DNA from: Romanomermis culicivorax | Lineage: Eukaryota > Nematoda > Enoplea > Mermithida > Mermithidae | Length of the DNA: 64,000 bases | Direction of reading: 5' to 3' | Assembly (NCBI GenBank): GCA_963922205.1 | Contig: CAWUHX010000327.1 | Span: forward strand, 62,001 to 126,000 | Shown here: positions 38,801 through 45,556 of the stretch, in pieces | How positions within the stretch are numbered: position 1 is the first letter of the stretch | Layout of the letters: each line of letters begins with the position of its first letter | Program-made: the position numbers and the translations under genes | Notes under the pieces: model-generated | Database searches by the model: none | What the model saw: only the letters and a program-made list of their open reading frames with translations | Told to the model about the DNA's origin: nothing

Positions 38801-41800
38801 CAGCTGAGCTGCAGCTTGAGCTGTAGCTTAACTTTATATGTTATACCATTGCCGTTAAGCTGCAGCTCAGCTGCAGCTTAACTTTCTCGATATGTTTTGT
38901 GTGCATGAGTTAAGCTAGAGCTGAGCTGCAGCTTAACGGCAATGGTATAACATATAAAGTTAAGCTACAGCTTAAGCTGCAGCTCAGCTGGAGCTTAAGT
39001 CTCTTTGATGAAACTGGCCCCTGTACATGGAGTGACAAGGCTATGAAAATATGTCATTAGACATTTTGTTATTCCTTTTCCTTTATTTTCTTTATTCTCT
39101 GCATAACATTCCTTCACTGTTACCCCTTTCTATTCTCATTATTTTGAGTCACACAATTTTATGTCCCACTGCTTTTCCACTTCAATTACACATTGTGTTA
39201 TTTCTGTATGTTTCTCCATTTTTGTTTCCATATATTCCTTTTCTGTTTCATTTTATCCACCGTTTCCCTCGTTGGATCTTATACTCGTATTTCAGTTGTC
39301 ATTTCTTTTTCCATTTGTCTGTCCCAATATTCTCTTTTATCTTCGCGTTCCCTATTCTTTTCTAATAATTCTACTTCTATTCTGTTTTATCTTTTGATTT
39401 TCTTTTGCCCGCTCCTTTTCCGCTCTGTTAATTTTTTCCAATCTTGCAAAATATTTGTTCATGTTTCTTATCCTTGTTTCCTTTCTTCTCCTTACGTTTC
39501 AGTTTTCGTTTTTATTTTTTTGCGTTTCAGTTTCTGTTGTGTACTTCTCTCTTTTTCATATAGTTTCTATCCATTCTCTGTCTTACTTATTCTTTTGCTT
39601 TTTTCCAAAAACTAGTAAGTTTGGGGCTTGGTTGTTCGCGTTACTTTATGTAATATTTCTGTCATAGTCTGCTTATTTCTGAGCCATTTTCAATTTGTTT
39701 CAAATTTTTATGTCGCATTATTACGAGCTATGGCAAGGACACATCATATTTCAGAACCACTCCGATGCGACTCCTTACCCAAATAAGTAATCCACATGAA
39801 TGCTGTAAAGCAAACTAAGGCGGAGCGCCATAGTGAGATGAGCGCCAAAGTGAGACAGACGTCAAGTTAAAAGCATCCTGGAAAAGTCGGGGTGTTCTCA
39901 TGTGAGCGATTCTCATGTGAGCGATTCCCAAGTGAGTGAATCCCCAAGCGAGTAATTCCCAATTTAGCGATTCCCAAGTGGGCGAATTCTCAATCGAGCG
40001 ATTCACAATTGAACGATTTCCATGTGAGCGATTCCCAATCGAGCGAATTTACAAATGAGCGAATTCCCAATTGGGCGATTCCAAATGAGCAATCGAGAAT
40101 GTTATAGCACTGTCTTTATTTGGTCCTTCTTTATCTCATATTTTTCTTTGTAGGTATTTTTTCTTTCGTTTTCTGTGTGTGTTGCTTATGTTTTCGTTTA
40201 TGTATGTTTTTACGTTTTCACCTTTGTCTGTGCTCTCTTTCATTTCCTACCTACTTGTCATCTAATTTTTTCTTTTTGTTGCTCATGATACAATACATTA
40301 CAAGTTATCATTTCAAATAAACGTAGTCTTCCGTATGACTCTTGTTGAATTCAGCATGGTAGGGTCTTTCGTCGTTGAAAGTGTGAAAATCTTCATAAAA
40401 AATATGAACAAAGGAACGCTGGAAGGAACAAAACATCAAAAGAAATTAAACATCGACAATAAGGACATCAAGAATAAGTTAAGTAGGTGGAAAAGCGTTA
40501 GAAAAAGAAAAAACATGAAGAAAAAGACAAATCGTCAAATAAGGAAGAAAAAAATTGTGAAAAAGGAAAGAAGAAAGAATCAGAATAGAAAGATGAAGAT
40601 GAAGAAGTGAAAGCAAAAAAACTAAAATGAGAAGTAAGTATGAAGAAAAAATCACAAAGAATAAAATTAATTACAAAATAGAGCGTGTCGAATTCCATAA
40701 TATTTATTTGGGAGAAAAATCTTATTAAATATGGCAACTTGTAATGTATTTTTCCACGTGCAAAAAAGAAAAAATAGATGACAAGGAAAAATAAAATCAA
40801 AGAAAGCAGAGGCAAAACATAGAAATGCAAAAACATACATAAACGAAAACATAAGCAACACACAGAATGAAAGAAAAAAGTATATACCAAGAAAAATAAT
40901 CTGAGGAAAGTTTTATTACTTTCTGAATCGCCAGCTCAATTGAGAATCACTCACTTGGAAATTCGCTCACTTGGGAATTGCTCAGTCGGGAATCGCTCAC
41001 TTGGGGATCACTCACTCAGGAATAGACCGGAAAAGTCGTTACTAAACAATGGGCGCTACAGTAACAAGGGCACCAGATGCACCCATAACATGGGGCGCCA
41101 GAGTAAGACGGGCGCCAAAGTAAAATTGTACCCTCGATATTCTCTGAGATACTGCACCTGCGCTTGCTCCTTCGGCCAGGTCGTCTCTTTCGACGAAACT
41201 CACTTGATTTTATAGAACGTTTTGGGCATGGAAAAGTTGTATTCATTACAAAGCACTTACAAAGGACAAAACGTTGCCTGTTGGGTCTCCAATTGCAGTG
41301 TGTAGATTGTTGATCGATTTCCTCCAGAATTTCTCCCAGCGGGATGCCATCAGTTGTTGGTCCCACCTTGGGTGGTAATTTCCTGCCTTCAGTTTCACTG
41401 TTGCACAAATTTCGTATGACGTCAATTTTACTATCAGTGGCTAAGATTATAGAAATTTCGTGCTTATCGTCCGAAATGGCTATTCCACCATTGACTTTCG
41501 ATATATATTCGATTATTTGATCGACTATTTTCTTTTGCTCCTCGTAATATACTTTGGTTTTTTCGTATAAGGAATTGTCATTGGACCAAGAGGCGTCCAC
41601 GACGATGAACCAGTTACCGGGCGCAGTATTGTTGCAGTACTCTGGGTTATCCTCGATTATGTTTCCGCACATCTTACCGGCACTAAAGTAAATCTAACCG
41701 TAGTCTCTGATACAGACGCAGCCCTAATCGTGCAGAGCGTGCGGTAACAGGTCTTGCACATTATGGTTGGACGAAAAGTGGAGTCCATTTTTTGATCCTG

Positions 41801-43676
41801 AATATATTTCGGAAACAATTGAGAGTTACGCTATAAAGCTTATATCATCGGATAGAAAAATGATCTTTCTAAATACCTTAAACTTTACATTGTAAACATA
41901 AGAATAAGATTTAGTCAATTTACATAGTTACAAAATAATAAAATCACCCAAACTCGTTTTCTCAGCTCATGCCTCTTTCTGAAGAATGATTTATAGCGCA
42001 CTGAATAGCCCTTCAAAATTACCCGACAAAGATTTTTTCGACAGAATAACTCGACATTTGATTAGGAAAGGGTGGCACAAGGTTTTGACAAATTTCAACA
42101 ATGAAGGGCATACATGTGCATGATACCAGTTTCAGGCCGGGGATAAATCCCAAAATCGTTGAGCAGCAAATTTTTTTCCTTATTTTTCTAAAAGTAGTTT
42201 ATTTAGGCTGCCTACATACATGATGTTCAGTTATTTCCACTGACTGGCACTTTTAATGTTCAGTGTAAATATCGATTTGTCAATAATGGAGCAAAGAAAT
42301 GTTTGTTGCAAAAAAACAGTTTGAGCTATCGAGGATTTCTTCGTCCAAGGTTGGCAAGCAAAAACTTTACAAAAACTAATAACTCATATAAATTAGTGTT
42401 TTAAGAATGTTGATAACAATGTTGTACTGAAGTTGGCTGTATGTCTCAATAGATACTGCAGGCGAAATCAAGTCATTAAAGCTTGTAATTAGCTCTATCT
42501 TGTAGAGTTTTTCTTGCTCTTTAACTTTATGTATTGATTGTTCCATAATAAACATTGGCATTGTAAAAAACGACCTTTTATGTTAGTCCGGATTTTTACC
42601 GGACACCCGTTACTCGACGCCACTTCCATTCTAATTCTCAGACAACGTTCTGCATTCCAACCGTTAAGCGTCATAACCAGTTACTGTAGATATTTTTTGA
42701 ATAACACAGATGGGTGGCCACCAGGCGCACTAATACCGAAATCATCACGCTTAAAAAACATGCAGCAAAAAATGTTATGCAAAAGATTATTTGTTTGAAG
42801 ACATAAATTTTATATAACAAAATTGCGGAATTTCGGTGTTTGTCGGGACTTTGGGCCCTCGCAAATGAAATTAAACCATATTTTCATGAAAGAAAAGGCT
42901 GCAAACTGGGTAGTTGCAATGGGCAAAGTATTGAGCTCGGGAATGCTACACCCAATGTGAGGCACGCTGGAACTGAAAGCATGCTTTTGCGGCACCACCC
43001 GAGCACCATTTGTAGATAGAGGTCAAATGACCACATGCACCCAGTAGTTTGTCCCTGGACCCGAAATTATGAAAAAACCCAAGGTTCTAGCGCTCACCGT
43101 TTTGGCTCCAGAGGGGGCCAACTCGGGTGTCTTATAGATTGACGCTATCGCGCTACAACATGTAAAAAATTTTGGACAAAATTTGTTAGGCCATAAAGTG
43201 CATAGTCTGTTTTTCTTAAAATGATTCAAAATAATAAATCTGGGAAGCAAGTACCATTTTATATTTTATGCATTTTTTGTCAAGTGGTACATCATATAGA
43301 ACTGAAAATTTGTGACAACACTCAACTTGAAACCACAAATTTTCTGAGTAAAAAATTCTTCAGTAAAAGGTTCATGTTGAAGATTTTCAAGTCAGTGCAT
43401 ATTTGCGTCATTTTTCATTTTGGAAGCATTTTATAAAAAACAGACTATAAGTACCGGTATCAATAATTGCAGTATAAATAATCACGTGAAATTTAAGAAA
43501 GCATCTCACATATCATCAGCAGTGGTTTTGACGATTTCTTTCTTCCCTTGTAAAAGATCTTTAGCGGCGTCTGCCACTTTGGAAGCGATGATCTCTGCCA
43601 CTGAAACGAAGTCTGCGGCGCGCCATAACTGTGCCGTCAAAATACAATAAAAGAACGTCGCAAAATAAACCTTCAT
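17192..43676 (-). CDS. Gene B: VWA + Cys module + TSP1 single-pass membrane protein (seven exons)
   Basis: Exons on the minus strand: 43676-43510, 41682-41261, 36578-36500, 32963-32653, 29127-28815, 24525-24299 and 17838-17192, about 721 codons. Junction phases agree at every step: 2, 1, 2, 1 (assumed), 2, 1. Domains in order: signal peptide (about residues 1-20), VWA (about 79-290) with MIDAS-type DASWS at 85-89 and Thr165/166, Cys-rich module (about 350-430), TSP1 (449-491, WTAWSNC), transmembrane helix (530-552), then a basic tail (553-721) rich in Ser, Lys and Arg. It is probably a surface adhesion or matrix receptor. VWA-TSP1-TM is the TRAP domain order, yet the tail lacks the acidic, Trp-ending form of TRAP. 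Weak points are exon 4's donor and the lack of transcript support. Confidence 0.7.
17840..18883. other. Intron 6 of gene B, proximal part
   Basis: AT-rich with no exon seen. The open frames at 17850-18080 are inside the intron and lack splice or domain support. Confidence 0.4.
18884..19989. mobile_element. Palindromic element C2
   Basis: Near-perfect inverted ends over about 200 bp (18884-19085 against 19790-19989), starting ACTAGTTTATTAGAAAATG and containing CCCCGATGGGGCAGAAAA. The flank beyond its right end (19990-20110) is the inverse of the flank before C1 (12345-12494). C1 and C2 therefore lie at matching positions in two inverted copies of a larger segment. Confidence 0.7.
20110..21522 (-). 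mobile_element. Repeat element J3: ~98-bp array plus core, inverted
   Basis: On the minus strand this reads core (21522-21040) then about eight ~98-bp units (21010-20205), matching J1 unit by unit, including the variant with CTTACAAAAAAAA and the GATCACGGAGAATTTG unit. It stands inverted relative to J1/J2, in intron 6 of gene B. Confidence 0.7.
21523..23503. other. Intron 6 of gene B, middle part
   Basis: No exon was recognised. Near 22805-22865, CCACAATGTGG and ATGTGGAAATGTGG recur, resembling the CCACAT word of the element at 50326. A short TTAGGC-like tract lies at 22670. Confidence 0.35.
23504..23752. mobile_element. Family K MITE
   Basis: It opens TATAGTCTGTTTTTTATAAA and closes AAAACAGACTATA, about 249 bp, with TA-flanked inverted ends and no ORF. 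Confidence 0.65.
24299..24525 (-). CDS. Gene B exon 6: thrombospondin type 1 repeat
   Basis: The acceptor is TTTTTCAAAG before 24525; the donor CG|GTAATT ends at 24299. The first base completes an Arg codon (AG + A) from exon 5 and the last leaves one G for exon 7. The exon reads [13 protein letters not shown], then the TSP1 signature GWTAWSNC, a QKRFR basic strand, and C..DESRKC. It has the WxxW and C spacing of TSP1 repeats, but the usual CSVTCG after the tryptophans is replaced by a longer CESHWNQG segment. TSP1 repeats bind glycosaminoglycans or other matrix ligands. A Gln-Asn-Ile-Thr sequon follows before the membrane. Confidence 0.8.
24911..25246. mobile_element. Family H repeat (TACATGTA ends)
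   Basis: The left end is CATATATGTAGTTG and the right end is CCGTTACATGTATG. Inside are AAAAATGGTCAAAAATGTC, a CTCGATGCTCCGTGCC hairpin remnant and CCCCTCCCC. It matches the copies at 26396-26782, 56170-56454 and 57173-57604. Confidence 0.55.
26285..26375. repeat. TTAGGC-like hexamer tract
   Basis: Degenerate GGCTTAGGCT, TCTTAGGCAT and GGCATTGGCATAGGC repeats. It is related to the longer array at 4315-4440 but in the opposite orientation. Confidence 0.5.
26396..26782 (-). mobile_element. Family H repeat
   Basis: Inverted relative to 57173-57604: it begins CATACATGTAACGGGGCC and ends CCAATTACATGTATG. Long G runs lie near the left end. No ORF. Confidence 0.55.
27515..27800. repeat. Two direct ~165-bp repeats with CGGGTACGG/GGTCCGG words
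   Basis: ATTTTGAAAATATCGGGTC-type blocks occur at about 27510 and 27660, each followed by GGTCCGG, AAGAATAxCGG, GGATC and CATCTCTA. A related ATCCGGATCC word cluster lies in SF3B4 intron 4 (55870-56010) and at 57640-57695. It is probably another non-autonomous element with its own word. Confidence 0.45.
27801..28814. other. Intron 5 of gene B, no feature recognised
   Basis: AT-rich sequence adjoining exon 5. I see no exon, repeat array or RNA gene. Confidence 0.35.
28815..29127 (-). CDS. Gene B exon 5: cysteine-rich extracellular module
   Basis: The acceptor is CATCATATCAG before 29127, with a NAGNAG alternative three bases on. The donor AG|GTAGTT ends at 28815. The frame is fixed by its join to the TSP1 exon: the leftover AG plus A gives Arg. 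The peptide has a [14 protein letters not shown] segment, a second Cys cluster around KNCHFN and ERCTM, and ends PSCWPNAT. I know no exact family. A second open frame near the 3' end ([15 protein letters not shown]) shares the same donor but is shorter and does not fit the phase of exon 6. Codons are GC-rich at third positions compared with the introns. Confidence 0.65.
29333..30172. mobile_element. Foldback element with AAAGCTTCAACATGTCAAATTT word
   Basis: The ends read CAGGGGGTACACAAAGCATA and the inverse of CAGGGGGTGTAGAAAGTATA. Each arm holds three or so units of about 50 bp (GTAGAAAGTGCGCCC, AAGCTT, TTTGACxT). The centre pairs CTGTGCTTAAGCATTACTTT with the inverse at 29890. There is no transposase. 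It lies in intron 4 of gene B. Confidence 0.6.
30188..31020. mobile_element. PIF/Harbinger-type transposon remnant
   Basis: The terminal inverted repeats are GGCCATATTCACAATCGCGT and the inverse of GGCCCGTATTCACAATCGCG. The element is flanked by TTA at 30185-30187 and 31021-31023, the 3-bp TWA target expected for PIF/Harbinger. Subterminal TAACACGGTGTTA words repeat near both ends. At 833 bp it retains only the first transposase exon. Confidence 0.8.
30569..30829 (-). pseudogene. Harbinger transposase N-terminal exon (fragment)
   Basis: From Met at 30829, it encodes about 87 residues containing [27 protein letters not shown] and NHAIPPALQ. These match the N-terminal region of HARBI1-type transposases (the segment before the DDE nuclease domain). 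A CAG|GTTAAT donor follows at 30569, consistent with a spliced gene whose later exons have been deleted. The catalytic residues are absent, so this copy is non-autonomous. Confidence 0.7.
31024..32587. other. Intron 4 of gene B, no feature recognised
   Basis: AT-rich sequence with short opposing ORFs at 31992-32226 that lack splice or domain support. Confidence 0.35.
32653..32963 (-). CDS. Gene B exon 4: C-terminal part of the VWA domain (3' end uncertain)
   Basis: The acceptor CAAATTTTTAG lies before 32963. Its first T completes a Ser codon with the AG left by exon 3. The peptide begins [18 protein letters not shown], which fits the fifth strand of a VWA fold, then [12 protein letters not shown] and a helix [13 protein letters not shown] as expected for the last strand and helix. 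The frame stays open to a TAG at 32588. To join exon 5 in phase, the donor must leave one base. G|GTCATG at 32653 works, T|GTATAAG at 32710 works only with the NAGNAG acceptor, and A|GTCGTG or C|GTGTGA nearby also fit. An unseen extra exon, or a truncated isoform ending at 32588, cannot be excluded. Confidence 0.55.
33142..35095. mobile_element. Palindromic element C3 with nested M and K
   Basis: The ends are ACTAGTTCATTAAAAAATG and the inverse of AAAATGCCCCGATGGGGCAG. Inside, an inverted element (about 33535-34140, ends GTTGCACTAA and TTAGTGCAAC, word GATAATCTC) is itself interrupted by a family K MITE at 33666-33879. This gives a clear order of insertion: C first, then M, then K. It lies in intron 3 of gene B. 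Confidence 0.65.
33666..33879. mobile_element. Family K MITE inside element M
   Basis: It opens TATAGTCTGTCTTTG and closes AAAAAACAGACTATA, and interrupts the inner inverted element of C3. Confidence 0.6.
35181..36105. mobile_element. Foldback element FB-2
   Basis: The left end is GGCTATTCTCATCTGAGCGATTCC and the right end is AATCGCTCAGTTGGCTCACA, with a self-complementary T-rich then A-rich interior. The terminal word arrays are shorter than in FB-1 and FB-3. Intron 3 of gene B. Confidence 0.6.
36106..36499. other. Intron 3 of gene B next to exon 3
   Basis: A 91-codon minus-strand open frame (36153-36428) was seen, but it has no recognisable domain and no splice support. Confidence 0.3.
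36500..36578 (-). CDS. Gene B exon 3: VWA domain, middle
   Basis: A 79-base exon with acceptor TTTTTGGCAG and donor ACAG|GTAGAG. The T left by exon 2 plus AT gives Tyr, so the junction reads [24 protein letters not shown]. This aligns with the fourth strand and following helix of VWA domains (typically VLITDG...A..AL..LK). The Asp-Gly normally at the strand end is replaced by Gln-Asn. The exon ends EEDPN plus two bases. A second frame is also open (CPKCYGRQC) but does not fit the phases of exons 2 and 4. Confidence 0.65.
36785..36895. repeat. CTCACTTTGGCGCC word array
   Basis: GTCTCACTTTAGCGCCTGTCTCACTTTGGCGCC-type words follow an inverted pair AACAAAATTGTTACATTGTG. Related arrays lie at 38495-38595 (same orientation) and 39815-39865 plus 41045-41125 (opposite). 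Confidence 0.5.
37214..37492 (-). pseudogene. hAT transposase C-terminal dimerisation domain fragment
   Basis: The open stretch contains [20 protein letters not shown] followed by an [13 protein letters not shown] segment. This is the hAT family C-terminal dimerisation signature (a PVS.A..ER.FS.LKLIK block then L..L.L). The conserved Arg and Phe of the core are altered (EQSSS), and nothing upstream reads as the rest of the transposase. It resembles the ZMYM/zf-TTF branch of hAT proteins. It lies in intron 2 of gene B as a dead fragment. An intact relative elsewhere could drive the hAT-like elements of this window. Confidence 0.65.
37800..37941 (-). mobile_element. tRNA-derived SINE, inverted copy
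   Basis: The tRNA-like head is 37871-37941 (see the copy at 38186). A 3' tail of about 65 bp (TATTTTTCAAATTTATTTTT, then CCTCCAAAAATTCC) follows on the minus strand. The same tail recurs at 37963-38030 on the plus strand with a truncated head. The flanks ACAGGGGTCTCTAG (about 37807) and ACAGGGGTCGCTAG (about 38269) look like one host repeat opened by the insertions. Confidence 0.6.
38186..38256 (+). tRNA. tRNA-like sequence (SINE head), anticodon position GGA with C33
   Basis: The 71 bases fold as a full cloverleaf. The acceptor is GGTGTGG/CTACACC (7 bp, one G-T) and the D arm is GTCC/GGAC. The anticodon arm is TCAGC/GCTGG with loop CCGGAAT, and the T arm is CCAGG/CCTGG with loop TTCGACT. 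Internal promoter boxes A (TGGTCCAGTGG) and B (GGTTCGACTCC) are good. However, the universal U33 is C, and anticodon GGA (Ser) is inconsistent with the short variable region. It is one of three partial copies, so it is best read as a SINE head and not a working tRNA gene. Confidence 0.6.
38495..38595. repeat. Left array of a GCGCC word foldback
   Basis: GTGTCGCAGCTTGGCGCCC, CTCACTTTGGCGCCC and CTTATGCGCC words. The opposite orientation occurs at 39815-39865 and 41045-41125, so 38495-41125 may be one foldback element later split by FB-3. Confidence 0.45.
38768..39023. mobile_element. 256-bp near-perfect palindromic MITE
   Basis: It runs from CAGGGGCCGGTTTCATC to GATGAAACTGGCCCCTG. The arms are complementary over about 110 bp and are built of AGCTGCAGCTCAGCT-type words. 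No clear target duplication was found. The CAGGGG start hints at hAT. Confidence 0.65.
39024..39814. other. T/C-rich stretch in intron 2 of gene B
   Basis: Strongly pyrimidine-rich on the plus strand from about 39050 to 39620, which opens several spurious frames of Phe/Leu/Ser. The texture matches the interiors of the foldback elements. No gene. Confidence 0.4.
39815..41125. repeat. GCGCCAAAGTGAGA word array interrupted by FB-3
   Basis: GCGCCATAGTGAGATGAGCG, GCGCCAAAGTGAGAC on the left (39820-39860) and GGCGCTACAGTAAC, GGCGCCAGAGTAAG, GGCGCCAAAGTAAA on the right (41048-41120) are in the same orientation. They form one array opened by the foldback insertion at 39890-41028. Confidence 0.55.
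39890..41028. mobile_element. Foldback element FB-3 with target duplication
   Basis: The left array (GTGAGCGATTCCCAAGTGAG type, 39895-40105) and right array (inverse, 40930-41028, ending GGAATAGAC) enclose a self-complementary interior. GGAAAAGTCG stands directly outside both ends (39880-39889 and 41029-41038). A 9-10-bp target duplication fits Foldback/MULE-type transposition. It is inserted in the GCGCC word array. Confidence 0.75.
41261..41682 (-). CDS. Gene B exon 2: N-terminal part of the VWA domain
   Basis: The acceptor TTTACTTTAG precedes 41682; the donor CTTT|GTAAGT ends at 41261. Its first T completes an Ile codon with the AT of exon 1 (TTADD-I-AGKMCGN). The peptide contains [14 protein letters not shown], the first strand with the DxSxS metal-ion site, a long helix, [14 protein letters not shown] (second/third strands) and [15 protein letters not shown], where a Thr normally completes the metal site. 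It ends NRQRFVL, the start of the fourth strand. Four cysteines are present. The fit to VWA is good although sequence identity to any known member cannot be judged here. Confidence 0.8.
43203..43450. mobile_element. Family K MITE in copy B
   Basis: The orthologous partner of the MITE at 5975-6222 in copy A, present before the duplication. Confidence 0.6.
43510..43676 (-). CDS. Gene B exon 1: signal peptide
   Basis: ATG at 43676, donor AT|GTGAGA after 43510. It encodes [20 protein letters not shown], a signal peptide with a strong hydrophobic core, then [20 protein letters not shown] and a basic KKEIVK stretch. The frame remains open upstream of this Met, but the hydrophobic segment sits at the N terminus only with this start. 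Compared with gene A exon 1, only a few residues differ and the donor phase is the same. Promoter elements were not identified in the flank. Confidence 0.75.
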
Positions 43677-44036
43677 GACGTCGGATCGGATCGATCGAAA
43701 ATCCTCATCAGCAACGGTCCAATGCGATGAAGCAATGAGGTCGGTGTGTAAACGCATTGTTACACCCTGCTGGGAGTCTGTCAAGATTTAGCTTTGTAAA
43801 GTTTGAACTAAAATGTATATTCCTCAAAAATTGACATGAGGGGTAATTTTTGACACTAAGAACGAATCTGGCATTTATTTCACATGAAAGCGTAAATTTG
43901 TTGCACTAAGATTAATCAAAAATCGGAACTCGACGATTTTTTTTTGAATTTCCTGTCCTTATATACATATTTCAAATAGCCTCATGAATTCTTGTTTAGT
44001 AGTACTCGAATATTTCAGCAACGGTTTACACTAAAA

Positions 44037-44777
44037 ATTATCAGCCTTGTCTTTAATGTCGGCCTTGAGCAGATCACGAAATTCGATTTTCAGGGGAAAA
44101 AATGATGGAAAAAGTCGACCCTGCTGTGAACCAATAGTAAATATTTCTATAATCTGTTTTCTTGAAACGGTTCTAAATCGTGGAAGTAAAGCAAGTATAT
44201 TATATTTGAGACTTTCGGTTATCTTATTCTTTAATTAATCGAAATTTTTTTCTCGCCTAGTGAGAGGCAAGTAGAACAGCAAAAAATTCCATAACTCTGA
44301 CCACTACATTCCGAGTCGAAAATTTTGCTGTAAAAGCATTGTGTTCACAAATTTTGGGTGTGGTACATATTTTTCAATACATTTCACCATGAATGAGCCC
44401 TTGTTATCCTAATGAACTGAATTTCTGGTTGATTGAACTTATTATTCGCAATGAACAAGTACGTATTTCATGATAATAAAGCCGCAATGGATCAATCAGT
44501 GTTGCCAACGAACTCCCAGGCGAAAAACTCCGAATTTGGGATTTTTTGACAGATCTGGTGTTTTTGTGAGGTTTTTTCCAAGGGCTTTTTTGTGAGGTTT
44601 CGTTTTGAAGTTGGCAATTTTTCTGATTCTCCCTAGATTTCTGGATGTACTAAGTTGTCTTGTTTTTATACGGAATTGAACAGCTTTTACTGTAAAAAAT
44701 CCACCCGGATTGTAATCGAAATTTTCGATTTTAAATATGCTCTCCAGTCCAATCTCCATCATCATACTAATTACTAA
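44037..44777. other. Spacer upstream of gene B
   Basis: At about 44500, CAGTGTTGCCAACG starts a segment with TTTGTGAGG words that may be the end of another hAT-like element. No gene or promoter motif was recognised. Confidence 0.3.
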
Positions 44778-45013
44778 CATACCTGTACTTGGGGGGGGGG
44801 GGTTTGGTGGGGGACCCCCCCCCAACTTGGTCAACCCTATACCCAAAATCATTCCCCCCCCCCAACCCCCCCCCCCCCAGTTTGGAAAAAAAATTTCAAA
44901 AAAGTGTATGTATTTTGGCCTTTTTTGGGAAAAATTTCGACTTTTTCCTACCCCCCCCCCCCAAATTTCGGATTTACCCCCCCCCCCAACTGGTCGGAGG
45001 TCTTACAGGTATG
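44778..45013. mobile_element. Poly-G/poly-C MITE family G
   Basis: The ends are CATACCTGTACTTGGGGG and the inverse of CATACCTGTAAGACCTCCG. Runs of 9-13 G or C occur four or more times, so either strand could form a quadruplex. Other copies are at 48192-48482, 50091-50310, 52814-53127 and 56841-57090. Confidence 0.65.
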
Positions 45014-45556
45014 CATACTAAGCATTAGGGACGAAGTGTTAGCCCTCTTTTGATTGGCCAAAATTACCGCCCCTTGTTGATTGGTCAAGATTTTTGAGAT
45101 GTTGGAAATGCATTATATGCAAGGCTGGAAAAAACCTAACCTAAAAAATTTTCAAATTTAGGTTTGAGGTTTTTTTAGGTTTTTTAAGGTTTTTTAGATT
45201 TTTTCTAGGTTTTATATTTTGTATTGCCCTACAATCGCTTACAAGCACCGTTTTTTTTCCTCAAATGGGGTCTTTTGAGGAAAAAAATTTCGAAATGAGG
45301 AAAAAAATTTTGGGTATGGTTCTCATTGAGGAAAAAATTTTGGGGAATTCAAACCCGAAAAGATGCGTTCTGGTGGACTTAAAAGGGTCAAAATCTCAAA
45401 ATTTTCCGGCGCTTCGCGCCGGTCATGGGTATAATCTTAACTATTTTCTATCAGGCGCGGCCGTTAGCATATCTACTCCGACTTACTAATTAATTCTCAA
45501 CAGTCTCCATCAATCAAGTTAGCTCGTTTCATTTTCTAATCGTTAACAGTTCATCA

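Larger units (their letters stand above)
41757..44036. repeat. Segmental duplication copy B
   Basis: The counterpart of copy A (1-560, 4805-6745, 8690-8757). It covers intron 1 and exon 1 of gene B plus the upstream flank to about 44036 (shared words GAATTCTTGTTTAGTAGTACTCGAAT). The middle, 42312-42600, has no match in A. Copy B lacks several insertions found in A, so it is the shorter and more intact copy. Confidence 0.8.

Noticed and set aside
39051-39667. Three overlapping Phe/Leu/Ser-rich ORFs resembling membrane proteins
   Set aside because: The segment is a pyrimidine-rich tract with all three plus frames open for that reason; same texture as foldback interiors.
17192-43676. Apicomplexan or contaminant origin of the TRAP-like gene
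   Set aside because: Gene B's introns carry the same K, H and J repeat families as the flanks of the animal-type SF3B4, so both belong to one genome.
44789-45028. Pro/Gly-rich ORFs in family G
   Set aside because: Caused by poly-C/poly-G runs; no splice sites and no conservation of frame between copies.
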